Shown: positions 24,042 to 36,745, numbered from the stretch's first letter. The stretch is DNA of 64,000 bases from Effrenium voratum (GCA_963377175.1 CAUJNA010003057.1:214001-278000), one strand, 5' to 3'. Notes: a model not told the origin generated them from the sequence alone. Numbers and translations: made by a program.

Positions 24042-24274
24042 ACGTATCTATGTCTATCTAAACTTTCTATGTCTATATCTAATAATCCAATCTAGTCTAA
24101 TGTAATCTAGTCTACCAAGTCTAATCGATCTATCTATTTATGTATCTATCTATCTATCTATCTAATCTAATGTAATCTAATGTAATCTAATGTAATCTAA
24201 TTCAATCCAATCTAATCTAATCTAATCCGATCTAATCAAATCTATCTTTCGATCTATCGATCTTTCGATCTTTG

Positions 24275-24319
<45 letters not shown>

Positions 24320-24374
24320 ATCTATCTATCTATCTATCTATCTGTCTGTCTAATCTATCTATCTATCTATCTAT

Positions 24375-24431
<57 letters not shown>

Positions 24432-24473
24432 TCTATCTAGTCTATCTATCTATCTATCCATCTAATCTATCTA

Positions 24474-24505
<32 letters not shown>

Positions 24506-24523
24506 GTCTGTCTGTCTGTCTAT

Positions 24524-24554
<31 letters not shown>

Positions 24555-24574
24555 TATCTTATCTTATCTTATCT

Positions 24575-24641
<67 letters not shown>

Positions 24642-24663
24642 ATCTAGCTAATCTATCTATCTA

Positions 24664-24699
<36 letters not shown>

Positions 24700-24743
24700 T
24701 CTGTCTGTCTATCTATCTATCTATCTATCTATCGATCTTATCG

Positions 24744-24804
<61 letters not shown>

Positions 24805-24816
24805 ATCTATATATCG

Positions 24817-24889
<73 letters not shown>

Positions 24890-25041
24890 ATCTATCTAGT
24901 CTATCTAACTATCTATCTATCTATCTATCTATCTATCTGTCTATCTATCTATCTAATCTAATCTAATCTAATCTAATCTAATCTAATCTAATCTAATCTA
25001 ATCTATCTATCTATCTATCTATCTATTTATCTATCTATCTA

Positions 25042-25122
<81 letters not shown>

Positions 25123-25126
25123 ATCG

Positions 25127-25169
<43 letters not shown>

Positions 25170-25400
25170 GGTCTATACAACTATTTATCTATCTATCTGT
25201 CGATATCGATCTATCGATATAGATCTATCGACCTATCGGTCTATCGTTCTATCGGTCTATCGACATCGATCTATCGATTTATTTGTCTATCTAAATCCAA
25301 TCTGATCTACCCTAGTCTCATCGCAACTTATCTTATCTTATCTGTCTATCCTATCTATCCTATCTATCCGATCTATCCGATCTATCCTATCTATAGTATG
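23922..25400 (+). repeat. compound TATC / TATCT / AATCT satellite, about 1.5 kb
   Basis: Mainly (ATCT)n with blocks of the pentamer TATCT (24380-24428, 24520-24602), AATCT (24950-25003), and TGTC and CGATC variants. The 229-residue Ile-Tyr-Leu-Ser frame inside is an artefact. Confidence 0.97.
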
Positions 25401-25420
25401 TCCGGATCCCTTATCTTTCT

Positions 25421-26204
25421 ATGTATCTAATCTATGTTAGTTTAGTCTAGTTGAGCCAAATCTATCTGTTTGTTTGTTATGTATTTACATGAGTCATTTA
25501 CTGTGTGCCACATCTATGTGTTGTGACTTCTTCGCCGGCCGTACCAGGCGCTCCGGAGCAGCCGGGGGTCTCAGCCTAGGGCGGGTCCCTTGAGCGGGCG
25601 ATTTTGGGGTGCACCCCAAGAAATAACCCGAAGGAATCCCGAAGCTCCTGCGCGCAGGGATTTTTCATGACAGATTGGATGGTTGATAAGCCACGGGTGC
25701 AAAGTGCCCCCAGTGCATTTTGGGCTTTTCTCAAACAGAGCCCTCAAATGTGTTGGGTGTCCTTTTGGTCTTCCTTTAAAACCAAAACCAGACGCCAGGT
25801 CGTTTTTCTGTCAGGAATTACGTTTCTTGGGCCCGACGGGATTGTCTGTAAACAAAGGGGTCTGGGACTGGCCCTGACAGGTGGATGAGGCTTGGATTGG
25901 AAGGTAACCTTCATCGGACAAATGGATTTGCAAAGCCACGCCTTTGGAGTATGGTCCTGTTTATGCGAAACGCACATACCCGAAACGGATTCTGATTCTG
26001 GCTTCGTTTTGGGATGCCCAGCTGGTTCCGAAAAGGGACTGGTTTTGGGCGGTCAGGAGATTGTGAGGAAGATTACCTCGCCCCGTCATTTAGATTACGA
26101 GCAGTGTGTTTTCGTTGGTGTGACTTTCATCACAACATTGAAGATCATGTTCAGGATGTGACATTTGGAACCCAAATAAGCTTGATCTTCAACATTGTTT
26201 CCAG
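25421..26204. other. no gene firmly recognised
   Basis: A GC island at 25530-25600 after GTACCAG is open in one frame but has no clear donor. Confidence 0.3.
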
Positions 26205-26283
26205 ACAAGCCTGCGCTACTCCATGGCCCGCGTTGATCGGAGCGTTACGTCAACACATGCGAAATTCGCGTTGCAGGCTGGAG
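26205..26283 (+). CDS. internal exon of unknown protein
   Basis: Acceptor CATTGTTTCCAG, 26 codons (TSLRYSMARVDRSVTS), donor GGCTGGAG|GTTTGG with one base left over. No family is recognised. Confidence 0.45.
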
Positions 26284-26968
26284 GTTTGGCCTCTGTGCCG
26301 TTTTGCCACTCTCGCGAGGCAAAGTTTTCGTCTGCCCGGGACCTTCACGGGTTTCCACACAGGCGAGGTCCGCTCGGGGCGTCCGGGCCGACAAGGGGCC
26401 CCTGAAACCCGGGAAGATGGATTCGGTGGAGGGGATATTTCGCCGGAGAAGGGAAACATTCCCCGACGTTGGTGCTTTGCACGCTTCCCAATTTTGAGAA
26501 GGAGGCTCAAGGGGAAACATGCGGGAAGTATCCAGAGAGAAGTAAAGTATGCATGCAGGTTTTCAGCTTGAGCCCACCAGAGCCCCATGAAGGCAATCGG
26601 AGCTACAGTTCCTGCAGCAATTTGGTGAACGAACCTAGCCTCAAAGGCCTGCTATTCTTCATACCCCTCTCTTCTTAGGGCAGAGGGGGTGTATACACCC
26701 CGCAATTCAGTGGGCTGGCAATTAACCGGAGCACCTGGGGGTATGAACAAGAAATATGCGGGATTTGAATGGTGGCTACAGCGGAGCACACGTTCTACTG
26801 GGTGCTAAATCAGATCCCGTGCAGTTGCCCCGGGAAGCCGTATGTTGTCCGGAGCCCTCCGTTTAGTCAGCTGAGATTTGTTCCAGCCTCTGGTTTTGAT
26901 CCTTCAAGTTATGTTGCTTTTGCCTGATATGAGCAAGTGACAATTCCATTACCCCCCCCCCACCCCCC

Positions 26969-27162
26969 CCCCCCACCCACCCACCCACCCACCCACCCAC
27001 CCACCCACCCACCCACCCACCCACCCACCCACCCACCCACCCACCCACCCACCCACCCACCCACCCACCCACCCACCCACCCACCCACCCACCCACCCAC
27101 CCACCCACCCACCCACCCACCCACCCACCCACCCACCCACCCACCCACCCACCCACCCACCC
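26969..27162 (-). repeat. (CCCA)n microsatellite
   Basis: A C run followed by about 45 CCCA units; the minus strand is (TGGG)n, G-quadruplex-prone. The Trp-Val-Gly and Pro-Pro-Thr-His frames are artefacts. Confidence 0.97.
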
Positions 27163-27382
27163 GAAACGAGACTCTGGAGTAAATTGCTTGGCGGTGAATC
27201 GAGACTCTGGTTTCTTGTTTAATAACATTTCTTAACACAAGTCTTCACCGTAGGCGAGGCTCCAACATTGACCGATTACCAACTACAGACGAAGAAGAGA
27301 AATCACTGGGTCAAGATGACTGGCAATATCTTACATTGTTTCTCTGCACCAAAAAAGATGGCCAGGCCAACATGTCACCCAG

Positions 27383-27464
27383 TGGCGAGAGACGCCTGCA
27401 GTTGGCGGCTACAAGTCTCAGCACCGCCTGGGGCTCAGCTATGGACAGGACTTGGGGGTTATTC
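27383..27464 (+). CDS. internal exon candidate
   Basis: Acceptor GTCACCCAG. The frame that keeps phase with the 26205 exon reads ARDACSWRLQVSAPPGAQLW, with donor TTC|GTGGCG. All three frames are open here, so the frame is uncertain. Confidence 0.35.
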
Positions 27465-27512
27465 GTGGCGCTGGGGAGTGCCGCTGGCACAAACAAATAT
27501 ATAAGCACATAG

Positions 27513-27586
27513 CTTGGCCGAGGAGCGGGCCCTGGCGAGCCAGCTATGGAATCATGTCTTGCTTCTTTTGGCTTGGAGCAGTGACG
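27513..27586 (+). CDS. internal exon candidate
   Basis: Acceptor AGCACATAG, frame LAEERALASQLWNHVLLLLA, donor GACG|GTTCCA. In phase with the 27383 exon. The helical, leucine-rich stretch could be a PPR or other helical repeat but is too short to classify. Confidence 0.4.
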
Positions 27587-27764
27587 GTTCCATGAACATA
27601 TATATATATGTGTGTATATACATATTGTTGGTGCCATGGGAAACCAAAGATAGCCCCAATTCACCTATGTGTGGTAGAATTTGTACGGGATCTCCGGCTT
27701 CCACTGCGCTCACTGGACAAAAAAGGCAAGATCCTCATATCCTCTGATTCCTTTGTGACCTGAG

Positions 27765-27799
27765 GACCGAAGCCTCCGCTCTGCACAATGTGGCGGTGG
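27765..27799 (+). CDS. 35-nt microexon candidate
   Basis: Pyrimidine tract and GACCTGAG acceptor, frame TEASALHNVAV, perfect donor GTGG|GTAAGT. Phase agrees with the 28625 exon but not with the 27513 exon. Confidence 0.35.
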
Positions 27800-28624
27800 G
27801 TAAGTGACGCGCACGCGCCTTTGCCAATGCTTCACAGGGCTCACCCTTTGCGGCATCATGATCTGCCACTACCACTTACGGTTGCGCAACCAATTTGCAA
27901 AACCTACGCCGGTTGCACTTTCCTTTCAGAGGCAAGCATGAAGTAAGGAATGCTATGAGAGTGCTGAAGGCTTACGGCTAAAAGGCGTCCGGCTAAAGCA
28001 CGTAAGCCAGAAGTATAGGGCTTCATCAGAGCAAGGGTTTGGGGGTTGAATATGAAAAAGCACTCCTGTCCCAGCATGCAAGGGTAAGCCCTGCTTCAGT
28101 TTTTTAGTTGCAGAATTTTAGTGGCGTTGCCACGTAATTAATCAGAAGGCGCCGTGTCAATGGCCTGGAGAGGAGAAGGAAAAAGTCGAGCTTTTACAGA
28201 AAAGCCGAACTTTCCGACACGCATAAATCAAGGAGTTATTTATTTTGGCTCTTGGCCCCTTGTCCACTCGAGTCACGCTTTTCCGCCCAGCTCAAGTTTA
28301 TCCTTGATATGAGTCAACCTCAAAGTTATCAACAATTGCGTATGCAAGGTGCTGTTTTTGCGTTCCGGGGACGTCCTGAACCAACTCACTTGTTTGCTCA
28401 TGTCGGCGGCTTTTGCTTAAAAGCGGATTGTGACAACCTGTGCCCGAACCATCACACGCGGGGATTTGAGTCAAACTGGCAACCCTGGCGGCAGCCCTGC
28501 AGCATCCAAGCTGTACTAAGCGCATCTAAGCGCCACATCAAGGCATCCACATCGCGGTGCCAGGAATTTCCATGGGGTTCGCTCAGTCTATATAGTCTCT
28601 GCTTTGCTGGGCCCACGCGTGGAG

Positions 28625-28742
28625 GCTGCGGAGGGGAGGTGTCGCCGGTGCAAACCCGTTCAAGTCTGACCAACAGCGCTTGCCGGCATTGCTTGTGCAT
28701 TTTAATCAACAACGCCCAAAGGCTGTGTTTGGATTTATCAAG
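28625..28742 (+). CDS. internal exon candidate
   Basis: Acceptor CGTGGAG, open frame with TRSSLTNSACRHCLCIL and INNAQRLCLDLS, donor TCAAG|GTTGCT. A second open frame (SDQQRLPALLVHFNQQRP) in the same DNA runs to a stop at 28794 and is an alternative. Confidence 0.35.
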
Positions 28743-29070
28743 GTTGCTCAACGCGAGGCCTGCCGTCCGCGGGGCCCGCCGGGGTGAAGCAAAAGGTTAA
28801 GGGGCAGGCCAAACGTGCAATTCCGATGATGTAAGACCCTGTTTATGCAGAAAGGTCTAAACAAGGGCTCACGCTGACACTGCAAAACTGCATGTCCAAA
28901 TATCTTGGCACCATGCATGTGCGAAAGCAAAGCTTTGTGCAACGCTTGACCAGTTGTGGCTTAAATTGCAAAGCTCATGAAATGTACAAATTGGAGGCCC
29001 GTGTGACATAACTTCCAGGAACATCAGCCAACGCAGTCGCGCTTGCAGTTCTCACCGTTCTTGCCATACA

Positions 29071-29300
29071 CCCACCCACCCACCCACCCACCCACCTACC
29101 CACCCACCCACCCACCCACCCACCCACCCACCCACCCACCCACCCACCCACCCACCCACACACACCCACCCACCCACCCACCCCACCCACCCACCCACCC
29201 ACCCACCCACCCACCCACCCACCCACCCACCCACCCACCCACCACCACCCACCACCCCACACCCACCCACCACCCACCACACCCACCACCCACCCACCCA
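29071..29300 (-). repeat. (CCCA)n microsatellite
   Basis: Second CCCA array of the window, with ACAC interruptions. It grades into the CCCCA block. Confidence 0.97.
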
Positions 29301-29510
29301 CCCCACCCCACCCCACCCCACCCACACCCCACCCCACCCACCCCAACCCCACCCCACCCCACCCCACCCCACCCCACCCCACCCCACCCCACCCCACCCC
29401 ACCCCACCCCACCCCACCCCACCCCACCCCACCCCACCCCACCCCACCCCACCCACCCCACCCCCACCCCCACCCCACCCCACCCCACCCCACCCCACCC
29501 CACCCCAACC
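29301..29510 (-). repeat. (CCCCA)n minisatellite
   Basis: About 40 CCCCA units; the minus strand is (TGGGG)n, G-quadruplex-prone. Confidence 0.97.
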
Positions 29511-29904
29511 GCACGGGCAAGGCCCTGAAAAAAAGGCCTTGAACAGCCTTGCGGAGCCCTTCAAAATTGCTAGTAGCCCGGGAGACTAGCTCTTCTTGAG
29601 GGGGAATCGAGTTAGAGCTGCCAGTGGCTCACATGGGGTTCTCCTGTTCGGGCTGGTTTTCGTTGGGGCACGCCCGAAACCCTTCCGTTTCATATAGGTC
29701 CCTGCCATCTTTTTGACAACGCCGCGTTTGTGCACCAAAGGTGCGCGTGAGTTCCCTTGAGAAGACCTGTGGATAGTTTGCCGTCAAGACAAGATCTTGG
29801 CCAGAACATCAAAGCCCAAATTGAGGCTATACTCTGATTTTCCAGGCTTACCTAAGTTGGCAAGTGAATTCGCACCTACTTAACCCTCAAACCGAGCTTA
29901 GTAG

Positions 29905-29980
29905 GGATTTGTCAATCAACATGGGGAGCCATGCTACCGTCGATGCGTCTTGGGCGCGTTCTCCGCTAGGTCCCAGCACT
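29905..29980 (+). CDS. internal exon candidate
   Basis: Acceptor CTTAGTAG, frame DLSINMGSHATVDASWARSP. It completes an Arg codon with the 28625 exon. The donor is taken as ACT|GTGGCG for phase; CTAG|GTCCCA is closer to consensus but breaks it. Confidence 0.35.
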
Positions 29981-30322
29981 GTGGCGACCGACAAGGCCCA
30001 TCAGGCGCTCGCTCGGGGCTGCATGGGTTTGGGAGAAGGGGGGCCACCTGTTAGACGGGGTGGGTTTCGTTTGGTTTTGCTTCACAGCAACCTGCGGCAA
30101 ACCTGGCATTTAGCGAACCGTTTCCCAACCGATTCAGAAGCACCTGGCCTCCGTTGACATGTCTTCCGAAAATTCTGGCCGTAGCCTGAAGGCAGCCTTC
30201 TTGCCAGCGGCTGAATGACCTTCCTATCTTTGTTCCGGGGTTGGGTTCAAAGCACACATGGTGGAAATCATTCCAGGAGTGCAAGGGGATGGTGCAGGAC
30301 ATAGGGCAAGTGAGACTTGCAG

Positions 30323-30427
30323 GAGCGTCAGATCCTGGGGTGGCTCCTCTTCGAGCGCCGGCACTTGCCCAAAGAGGCGGGTCTCAAGCGCTTGTTTGGT
30401 CGGTCGGAGGGCATTGCTAGTCAAGAC
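30323..30427 (+). CDS. internal exon of unknown protein
   Basis: 35 codons between acceptor GAGACTTGCAG and donor CAAGAC|GTGCTA, phase 0 at both ends. The frame ILGWLLFERRHLPKEAGLKR is strongly protein-like and basic. No family is recognised. Confidence 0.5.
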
Positions 30428-30553
30428 GTGCTACGTGCACCAGACTGACCTGGGTGAACTGTTTATGTCAACCAGCTATGCAATGGAAGTCGGCGAGTGG
30501 TTCACTTCCCAGCTGACATCAGTTTGGATGAGCATGGTTGGGTGCTGCGGCAT

Positions 30554-30640
30554 CATATGGCTGTGGGTCCAAAATATGTAATTACCCAAAATGGAATTCT
30601 GGCAAATGGAAACTTGGACAACCTGCGGTTCCCTGGGTTG
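30554..30640. mobile_element. short TIR element, family A, partial
   Basis: Starts CATATGGCTGTGGGTCCAAA and carries GGCAAATGGAAACTTGGAC and CCTGCGGTTCCCTGG. The right terminus is not found. Confidence 0.5.
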
Positions 30641-30675
30641 GCCGACTGGTTCTGCCCCCCACCCCCGCGCCGTAG

Positions 30676-30720
30676 GCAGAGCGTGAGAGGCTGCTGGCTC
30701 GTCGGAGTACCAGGCGCCAG
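30676..30720 (+). CDS. 45-nt internal exon
   Basis: A C-rich polypyrimidine tract and GCCGTAG acceptor, 15 codons AERERLLARRSTRRQ, donor CGCCAG|GTGGGG. Phase 0 at both ends, matching the 30323 exon. Confidence 0.5.
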
Positions 30721-32009
30721 GTGGGGGGAAAGGCGCTTTGAGGTTTTGCTACACCCCATGGAAGAGACCCCCCAGAATGTCTGGGAAGGTAAATGCCGCC
30801 AAAAACGTCAGAGGTTTCGGTTGGAACCACCTCCGAAAATTGAGCGCATGCTAATGTAGCCAGTAGCGACACATATTCCACCCAGATCGAGTCATGTAGT
30901 AGCTTTTCCAGGGTGAGCGTAGGTCCGCAAGTCCCTACCGCACAACTCCCTGTGAAAGAGCTTGCAAGGTGTGCATCGTCATGGAATGCCAAGCCTAGTC
31001 TCCCAGGCCGCAACTTTTCTTATACTTCCCGAGACCCTTCTTAAACAGGAAGACCGTAGTGAGGGCTAGTTCCCCCAAGGTCTGGCAAAGCGGGACGCAG
31101 GGAGGCCTGGTATTCCAGAACTGTGAAAAGTTTTTTCTCGAACACATGGTGGTGCGCTTTGCAGGTTGTCAATGAGCCCATTGTTTGATCCCTCAGCTTG
31201 GGGGTTGCGAATACACAAACCTGTGCTATTGTATCTTGCTGGTGCTTGGCTGTGACGAACACCATCTTCGGTGACTGAATCTTTGATGTCGTGAAACTTG
31301 GCGCTGACCTGAGTATACTACGCAAAATATGGGACTTGCAATGACTCCCACTTGGGTGTATGCCATCACCAGTGGCACCCCCCTAAATTGCCAGATGTAA
31401 ACGTAAAAAGCAGAAAGCCAAACGAAGCCCTGGGTTTGACACATTTCAAGGAGATCAGCATGGAACATCGCCATGAACCCGGCCACTCAAGGGTTGCCAA
31501 GAGGGCACTCCCATGCAATGGAAAGCCACCTGATACGTGCGACAACAAGTTGACGACATCTGGGATGCAGCTGGTGACTACTTGGGCCAATGGGAGCGCC
31601 AACAAAAAGGCGCTAGAAAGCTCAGAAGTGCTACAAAACTCAATCAAAGGACTCCCTCTCCACATAGGGGGCTCAATTCATCCCCCATGTTTGAGTTTTG
31701 CTTTTTGCTTTTGGCCACTTTCCGGGCGGGGCGGCTGGGCAACCACCAAGAATCAATCCCGTTCAAGTATGCCATCTTTGCTCAGGCGCCCCTCTGAGAT
31801 GCAGTGAGCCCCCGCAGGTGCCAGATTGAAGTGGGAATGTGTGTCTTGAGTCCACCCATTTTTGGGGGTGGCTTAAGGGGAGACGAAAAAGAGAACCACT
31901 TTTGGGGTTTCCCCTGTTTTGACACAAACCCAAATGGGCTTTTAAATCCTTCTGGACGAAACTTGCAGCAGGCAAGGGTTCACCTCATTGAGATAAACCA
32001 CCTACCAGC
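30721..32009. other. intronic stretch with one weak candidate
   Basis: An open frame near 31537-31640 (VDDIWDAAGDYLGQWERQQK) lacks clear splice sites. Otherwise unremarkable. Confidence 0.3.
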
Positions 32010-32389
<380 letters not shown>

Positions 32390-32847
32390 GTTGCTACCCT
32401 TTCAGCTTGGTTTAATGGGAACCAACTAGGAAACCAACCATGCTGTTGGATCCGAATCCCTACCTGACACACTGTTTCGGCTATGAGCTGGCTTGTGTAA
32501 TCTTTATGCATATCATCAGGTGGTTGCTCCAGCCTTTTTTTGTATTGGAGGAGCATCAATTGTCGTGCTCGTTGCAAACGTGGGGGGGGGAAGGGGTAGA
32601 ACCGGGGCACGGCTCAACCAACAAATGGGCATGTGAGAAACAACATTTTCTCGGAACTGGCTAGCAAGACACATGACATGCCCGAAGCTATGTTTCAACA
32701 AACAATTAGAAACTGACACAACTTCAGACTAAGTGACATTCAGTTTTCACTGCTTTTCAGTTCATGTTCGCCGCCATCTGGCAAACATATTCCTTGTTCG
32801 TTTTTGCGCGACATCCACCAATGATCAATTCCTGCGGGTGGTATGGT

Positions 32848-32985
32848 AAAGATTTTTCCTTTGATTCGGGGCGTCGAATTGAATCGGGGCGTCGTTGCGA
32901 GGCAGTAACCCCGGCATTTCACTGTTACTGCCTCGCAACGACGCCCCGATTCAATTCGACGCCCCGAATCAAAGGAAAAATCTTT
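32848..32985. repeat. perfect 62-bp inverted repeat with 14-nt loop
   Basis: Arms 32848-32909 and 32924-32985 are exact reverse complements over 62 bp. Each arm contains two GGGGCGTCG motifs. No coding sense. Confidence 0.95.
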
Positions 32986-33108
32986 TGGTCAGATATTATC
33001 CATATTACAGATATTCCAATCCCCAGCCCCGACCCCTCCAGGGCCCTAACACAACAGTCCTTCTTGAGGATCGCCAGACAGTCGGGACACTTAGAGCGCA
33101 TGTGTACA

Positions 33109-33186
33109 TATATATATATATATATGTATTTATAATATATATATATTACTATGTAGATATATATATATATATAAGTATATATACAT
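33109..33186. repeat. (TA)n-rich self-complementary tract
   Basis: Interrupted TA arrays able to form cruciforms. Confidence 0.9.
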
Positions 33187-33803
33187 TGAAGCAGTGGTGC
33201 TCCAATCCAGGCAAATGGCAGATCGAGTTTCCCATTTGGGTCAAACAGCCATCGGAGAAGCAGCCCATAGCCCCCAAGTGCCTCTAGAAGACGAAAGGTG
33301 CTACTCCTGTACCCTTCTTTGCAACCACATGTCTTTTTGGAAGACCCATCACATGGCTTCTGTGCAATTTTATGATTGTAAAAAGGTAGTGATAGCACCT
33401 TAGAGCCAAGAAACCGGCGCCTGGAGTCGCCAGCACACGATCCTTCGCCGCATGACCGGCCTCTTTTCCGTCAATTCAATGCATGCGGGGCCCGTCGTGG
33501 AATCAGTTCAGTCGTGCGTAGGCTGCTTCACAGGAGAAGTGGCCTCTTCATTCGACTCATGGGATTCCATTTCAGTTGTGTTTGGGTCCTCAAGCATGAA
33601 CGTGTTCAGGGTTCTGCATAGGGGTCATGACCCGAGTAAAGGTTTTGTGAATTTCGGGGTGGAGATTAGTCCGGATGCAGCTTGATGGCTTGGGGTCCGA
33701 AGTGGAGGCCCCATCTTTACTTTGCTTCTGGAATTGGCGAATATGTCTTCCTCCGGGTAAGTGTGCTATGCTGCAGCGGGGAGACGGTGTTTGTCATTTT
33801 CAG

Positions 33804-33889
33804 GGCGCAACATTGAAAAGACGTGTTCGAGCAAATGGACACCGCCGGGCCTCGCAACTCGGCCCACGAAGGCATTTCAGAGGACGCTG
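33804..33889 (+). CDS. internal exon candidate
   Basis: Good acceptor TTGTCATTTTCAG and donor ACGCTG|GTGAAT. Preferred frame SKWTPPGLATRPTKAFQRTL, because it joins in phase to EAWRHHFSQ at 34026. A second basic frame is also open. Confidence 0.45.
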
Positions 33890-34025
33890 GTGAATGAGCT
33901 TTGGGAATGGTGCCGTTTGTCCAATCCCATGGGAGTGGCCTTTCCTTCTCACTGGGTTTGTGTCAAGAAGGAGATGCTCCAAAATGGGTTGTTTCTTTGT
34001 TTTTCCTTCAAAGACGCCGCTACAG

Positions 34026-34144
34026 GAGGCATGGCGGCACCACTTCAGCCAACCCAGCGTCGGCCGGGAAGTCTCACCAACGACGTTCGCGAATCGAACG
34101 GTCGCTCCGTTCCGAGCCGAAACGAACCTCGCGCACCGGGCAGC
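34026..34144 (+). CDS. internal exon candidate
   Basis: Acceptor GCCGCTACAG, frame EAWRHHFSQPSVGREVSP and FRAETNLAHRA, donor GGCAGC|GTGGAG. Another frame continues as VELARCLRRAERKLRETAAW to a stop at 34219 and could be a terminal exon instead. Confidence 0.4.
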
Positions 34145-35660
34145 GTGGAGCTGGCCCGGTGCTTGAGGCGAGCGGAAAGAAAGCTGCGCGAGACGGCCGC
34201 GTGGGCGCCCGTTGGCTAAAATGTTGCCATTTGGGGGCGCATTGACAGGAGGTTTCCTTTGGGTGATAGAGGAAATTCGGGGAACCCTGTACCGTGTACC
34301 ATGACCTGGGTGCTTCAAAGAAAATCCGGCCAAATCCTTGCCCCGGGCAGCACCTTCCACATCGGGGCGTCCATAGGAGTATTGGCCAGCCACAACATGG
34401 GAAGGTCCCAAAAGGCAGGGTGTTTGTTCCTAGAGTGTGCGCCACACGTCTCTTCAGCAGACTCTCCAGATAGCCTCTTTGTTTTGTATCTTTGGAGAAC
34501 CTGGTTTTCCAGGGTAAACACCTCTTCTTGGGGTTGACATCATCATACCCTGAAAAAATGGTATTGTGTGTAGGGGGTAGGGGGCCTCATACGTGTTTTA
34601 GTTTGCCTGGCACTCGTCGCTTGAAAGCCGGAGACTTTTTCCGTGTAGAGGGCCCGAAATTCCTGTTGCTTTCCCCTGAAACCAACCTGAAAAGGGTACC
34701 AAGCCTCAAACAAATCCATAGACATCCCCGGCTCGAGGCTCGTCACTCCGGATGGGCAAAATTTGCACGTGGCAGGTCGATGGTGGCCGACAACACGGAG
34801 AACTTTCTCGAGGCTCCAAGTGACTGGCCAGACCCGGCGGATCCTATAGTTCTCACTTGGGTCTCCAGAAGTATTAACCACCGTTGAACCAAACACGTTT
34901 CAGAGTCCTGGCTTGAGCTGTTTTCCTTGAGGGACCCTCTCATGGCTTGCATGGCAACGTGGCCAGGATGGTTCTTCTTTCACTTCTTTTGGGTAGATTC
35001 AATGTGTGACAGAATCTGAACATCTGGTTTTGGGCGTATAGATTTGGGCTTTGCCAGTGAATCCCAGGCGTTTCGCCGTCAATGTCCTTGTCTTGTGGAA
35101 TGTCCGGCAACGCGGCAAATCCTCAAGACTTCTACTCCCGTTGTCTCTTCTCACTTTTGGTGAGCAGCTGCCTGGAAGCCGCGAACTCTCGAGGTGCGGT
35201 GCCACAAGGTGCTCATCTGCGACCCGCGGGCCCGGAGACTCGGGAGACTCGACCCGGAGACTCGCACACCTTCCTGAACCTCGGAATTGCCTTAGGGGGT
35301 ATGATCCCCAAATTGTGGGGTATGGGCCAAATTCCCTTGTGGGAAGTTTGAGGGTGGTTCATTGTTTTGGAATCCCGAGCATGGAGTGGGCGTGCAACGC
35401 AGCTTATATCTCTAGATTGCTGCAACCAAACGAGGTATTGGGTCCTTTTGCTTTCCTTTCCACACAAATGTCTGCCCTTGCGACAGGGTCGAATGGGAGC
35501 AGCGCTGTATTAGCTGCCTAGTCTGCCTCGATTTTCAACAGCAGCAATGCTACTGATGGACAAAGTCCTGCACCGGGGATGGACGAATCCCTCTGAATGG
35601 GATAAACCAATATCAACCACTTACCATTGGTGCGAGATGCTTGATTTTGTCAATCCGCAG

Positions 35661-35780
35661 ATGGTTCCCGCACGTCTGAGAGCGGAGTGCCGAAATCGGA
35701 TCCCCGGCGTTTTGGATCGCCAGGCATCCGCACGGCGCCACATTTGCCCCTCACAAGCTCGGCACGCCGTCCTTTTTGAC
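35661..35780 (+). CDS. internal exon candidate
   Basis: Acceptor TTTGTCAATCCGCAG, frame VPARLRAECRNRIPGVLDRQ to HAVLFD, donor GAC|GTAGAG, phase 0 at both ends. It joins in phase to RLRSAEAWRFF at 40334. Confidence 0.45.
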
Positions 35781-35838
35781 GTAGAGGTTTCAGGTCTGCT
35801 TGTTGCTTTCTATCTTGCCAACTTGCTCTCAGACGCGC

Positions 35839-36060
35839 CATGGCCATGCGTGTCGATGTTCACTTGCCAAGTGGCAGCGGTTTCTCAATCTCACTCTCGC
35901 CAGAGACGCCCGTTAGCGAGCTGACGGCCGCAGCACAGCAGCGTTTCCAGCACTGGCCAAGCCTTTGCTTTGCATGTTCAGGAGGGCAAGGTTGTGACAT
36001 GGAGAAATGAATGTTATGGCGGAGACAGCAGTCAAGCGCAAGAACAATTGAAGCGAGCCC
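35839..36060 (+). pseudogene. truncated UBL-RCC1 family relic
   Basis: Starts MAMRVDVHLPSGSGFS, SELTAAAQQRF, like the N-terminus of the 21523 gene. It then jumps, with a frame change, to FALHVQEGKVVTW, NECYGGDSSQAQEQL of the first RCC1 repeat and ends. About half the UBL and nine repeats are missing. Confidence 0.8.
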
Positions 36061-36249
36061 CCACATCAAAAGGAGCAGGGCTCCTTGTGGTTTGCACCCT
36101 GAAGAGGACTATGCGCGACGGTCTTGCTCCGTTCCTTTGGAAACAGCTGTATTCTCCAATATCAGACGTCCCTTTTGGGGCTCATTGCCTGCTGCATGCG
36201 TTTGTCGGCTTGTTAGAGCTATATGAATACTTTAGAGCCTCCGGCTCAG

Positions 36250-36712
36250 TCCGCCGACATTGTCCTCTCCCTTTTCTCCTTCTTCCCTCTCCCTTGTCTC
36301 CCTCGTGCGTTCTGTCGTCCTCTCTCCCTCCCTCTGCTCCCCATTCTCCCCATCCCCCCAAGCCTCTCTCTCCTCAATCTCCCACTCTCTCTCTCTCTCG
36401 CTGTCTCTGTTTCTCTGTCTCTTTCTGTCTCCCTGTCTCCTTCCTGTCCACGCCCCTCTACAGAAAAAGGGCACCCTAATTCGAACCTCTCTACTCTCTC
36501 ACTTTCTCGCTCTTTCTCTTTCTCTTTCTCTTTCTCTTTCTCTCTCTCTCTGTCTTTCTGTGTCTCTCTTTCTCAGTCTCCGTCTTTCTCTCTCTCGCTG
36601 TCTCTCTCTCTGTCTGTCTCTTTCTCTGTTTCTCTGATTCTGGCTCTGTCTGTGGCTCTGTCTCTCTCTCTCTCTCTTCTGTCTCTCTCTCTGTCTCTCT
36701 CCCGCTCTCTCC

Positions 36713-36745
<33 letters not shown>

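Noticed and set aside
24272..24961. 229-residue frame of Leu-Ser-Ile-Tyr repeats
   Set aside because: Translation of the TATC satellite.
26863..29564. Gly-Trp-Val-Gly and Pro-Thr-His frames
   Set aside because: Translations of CCCA/CCCCA arrays.
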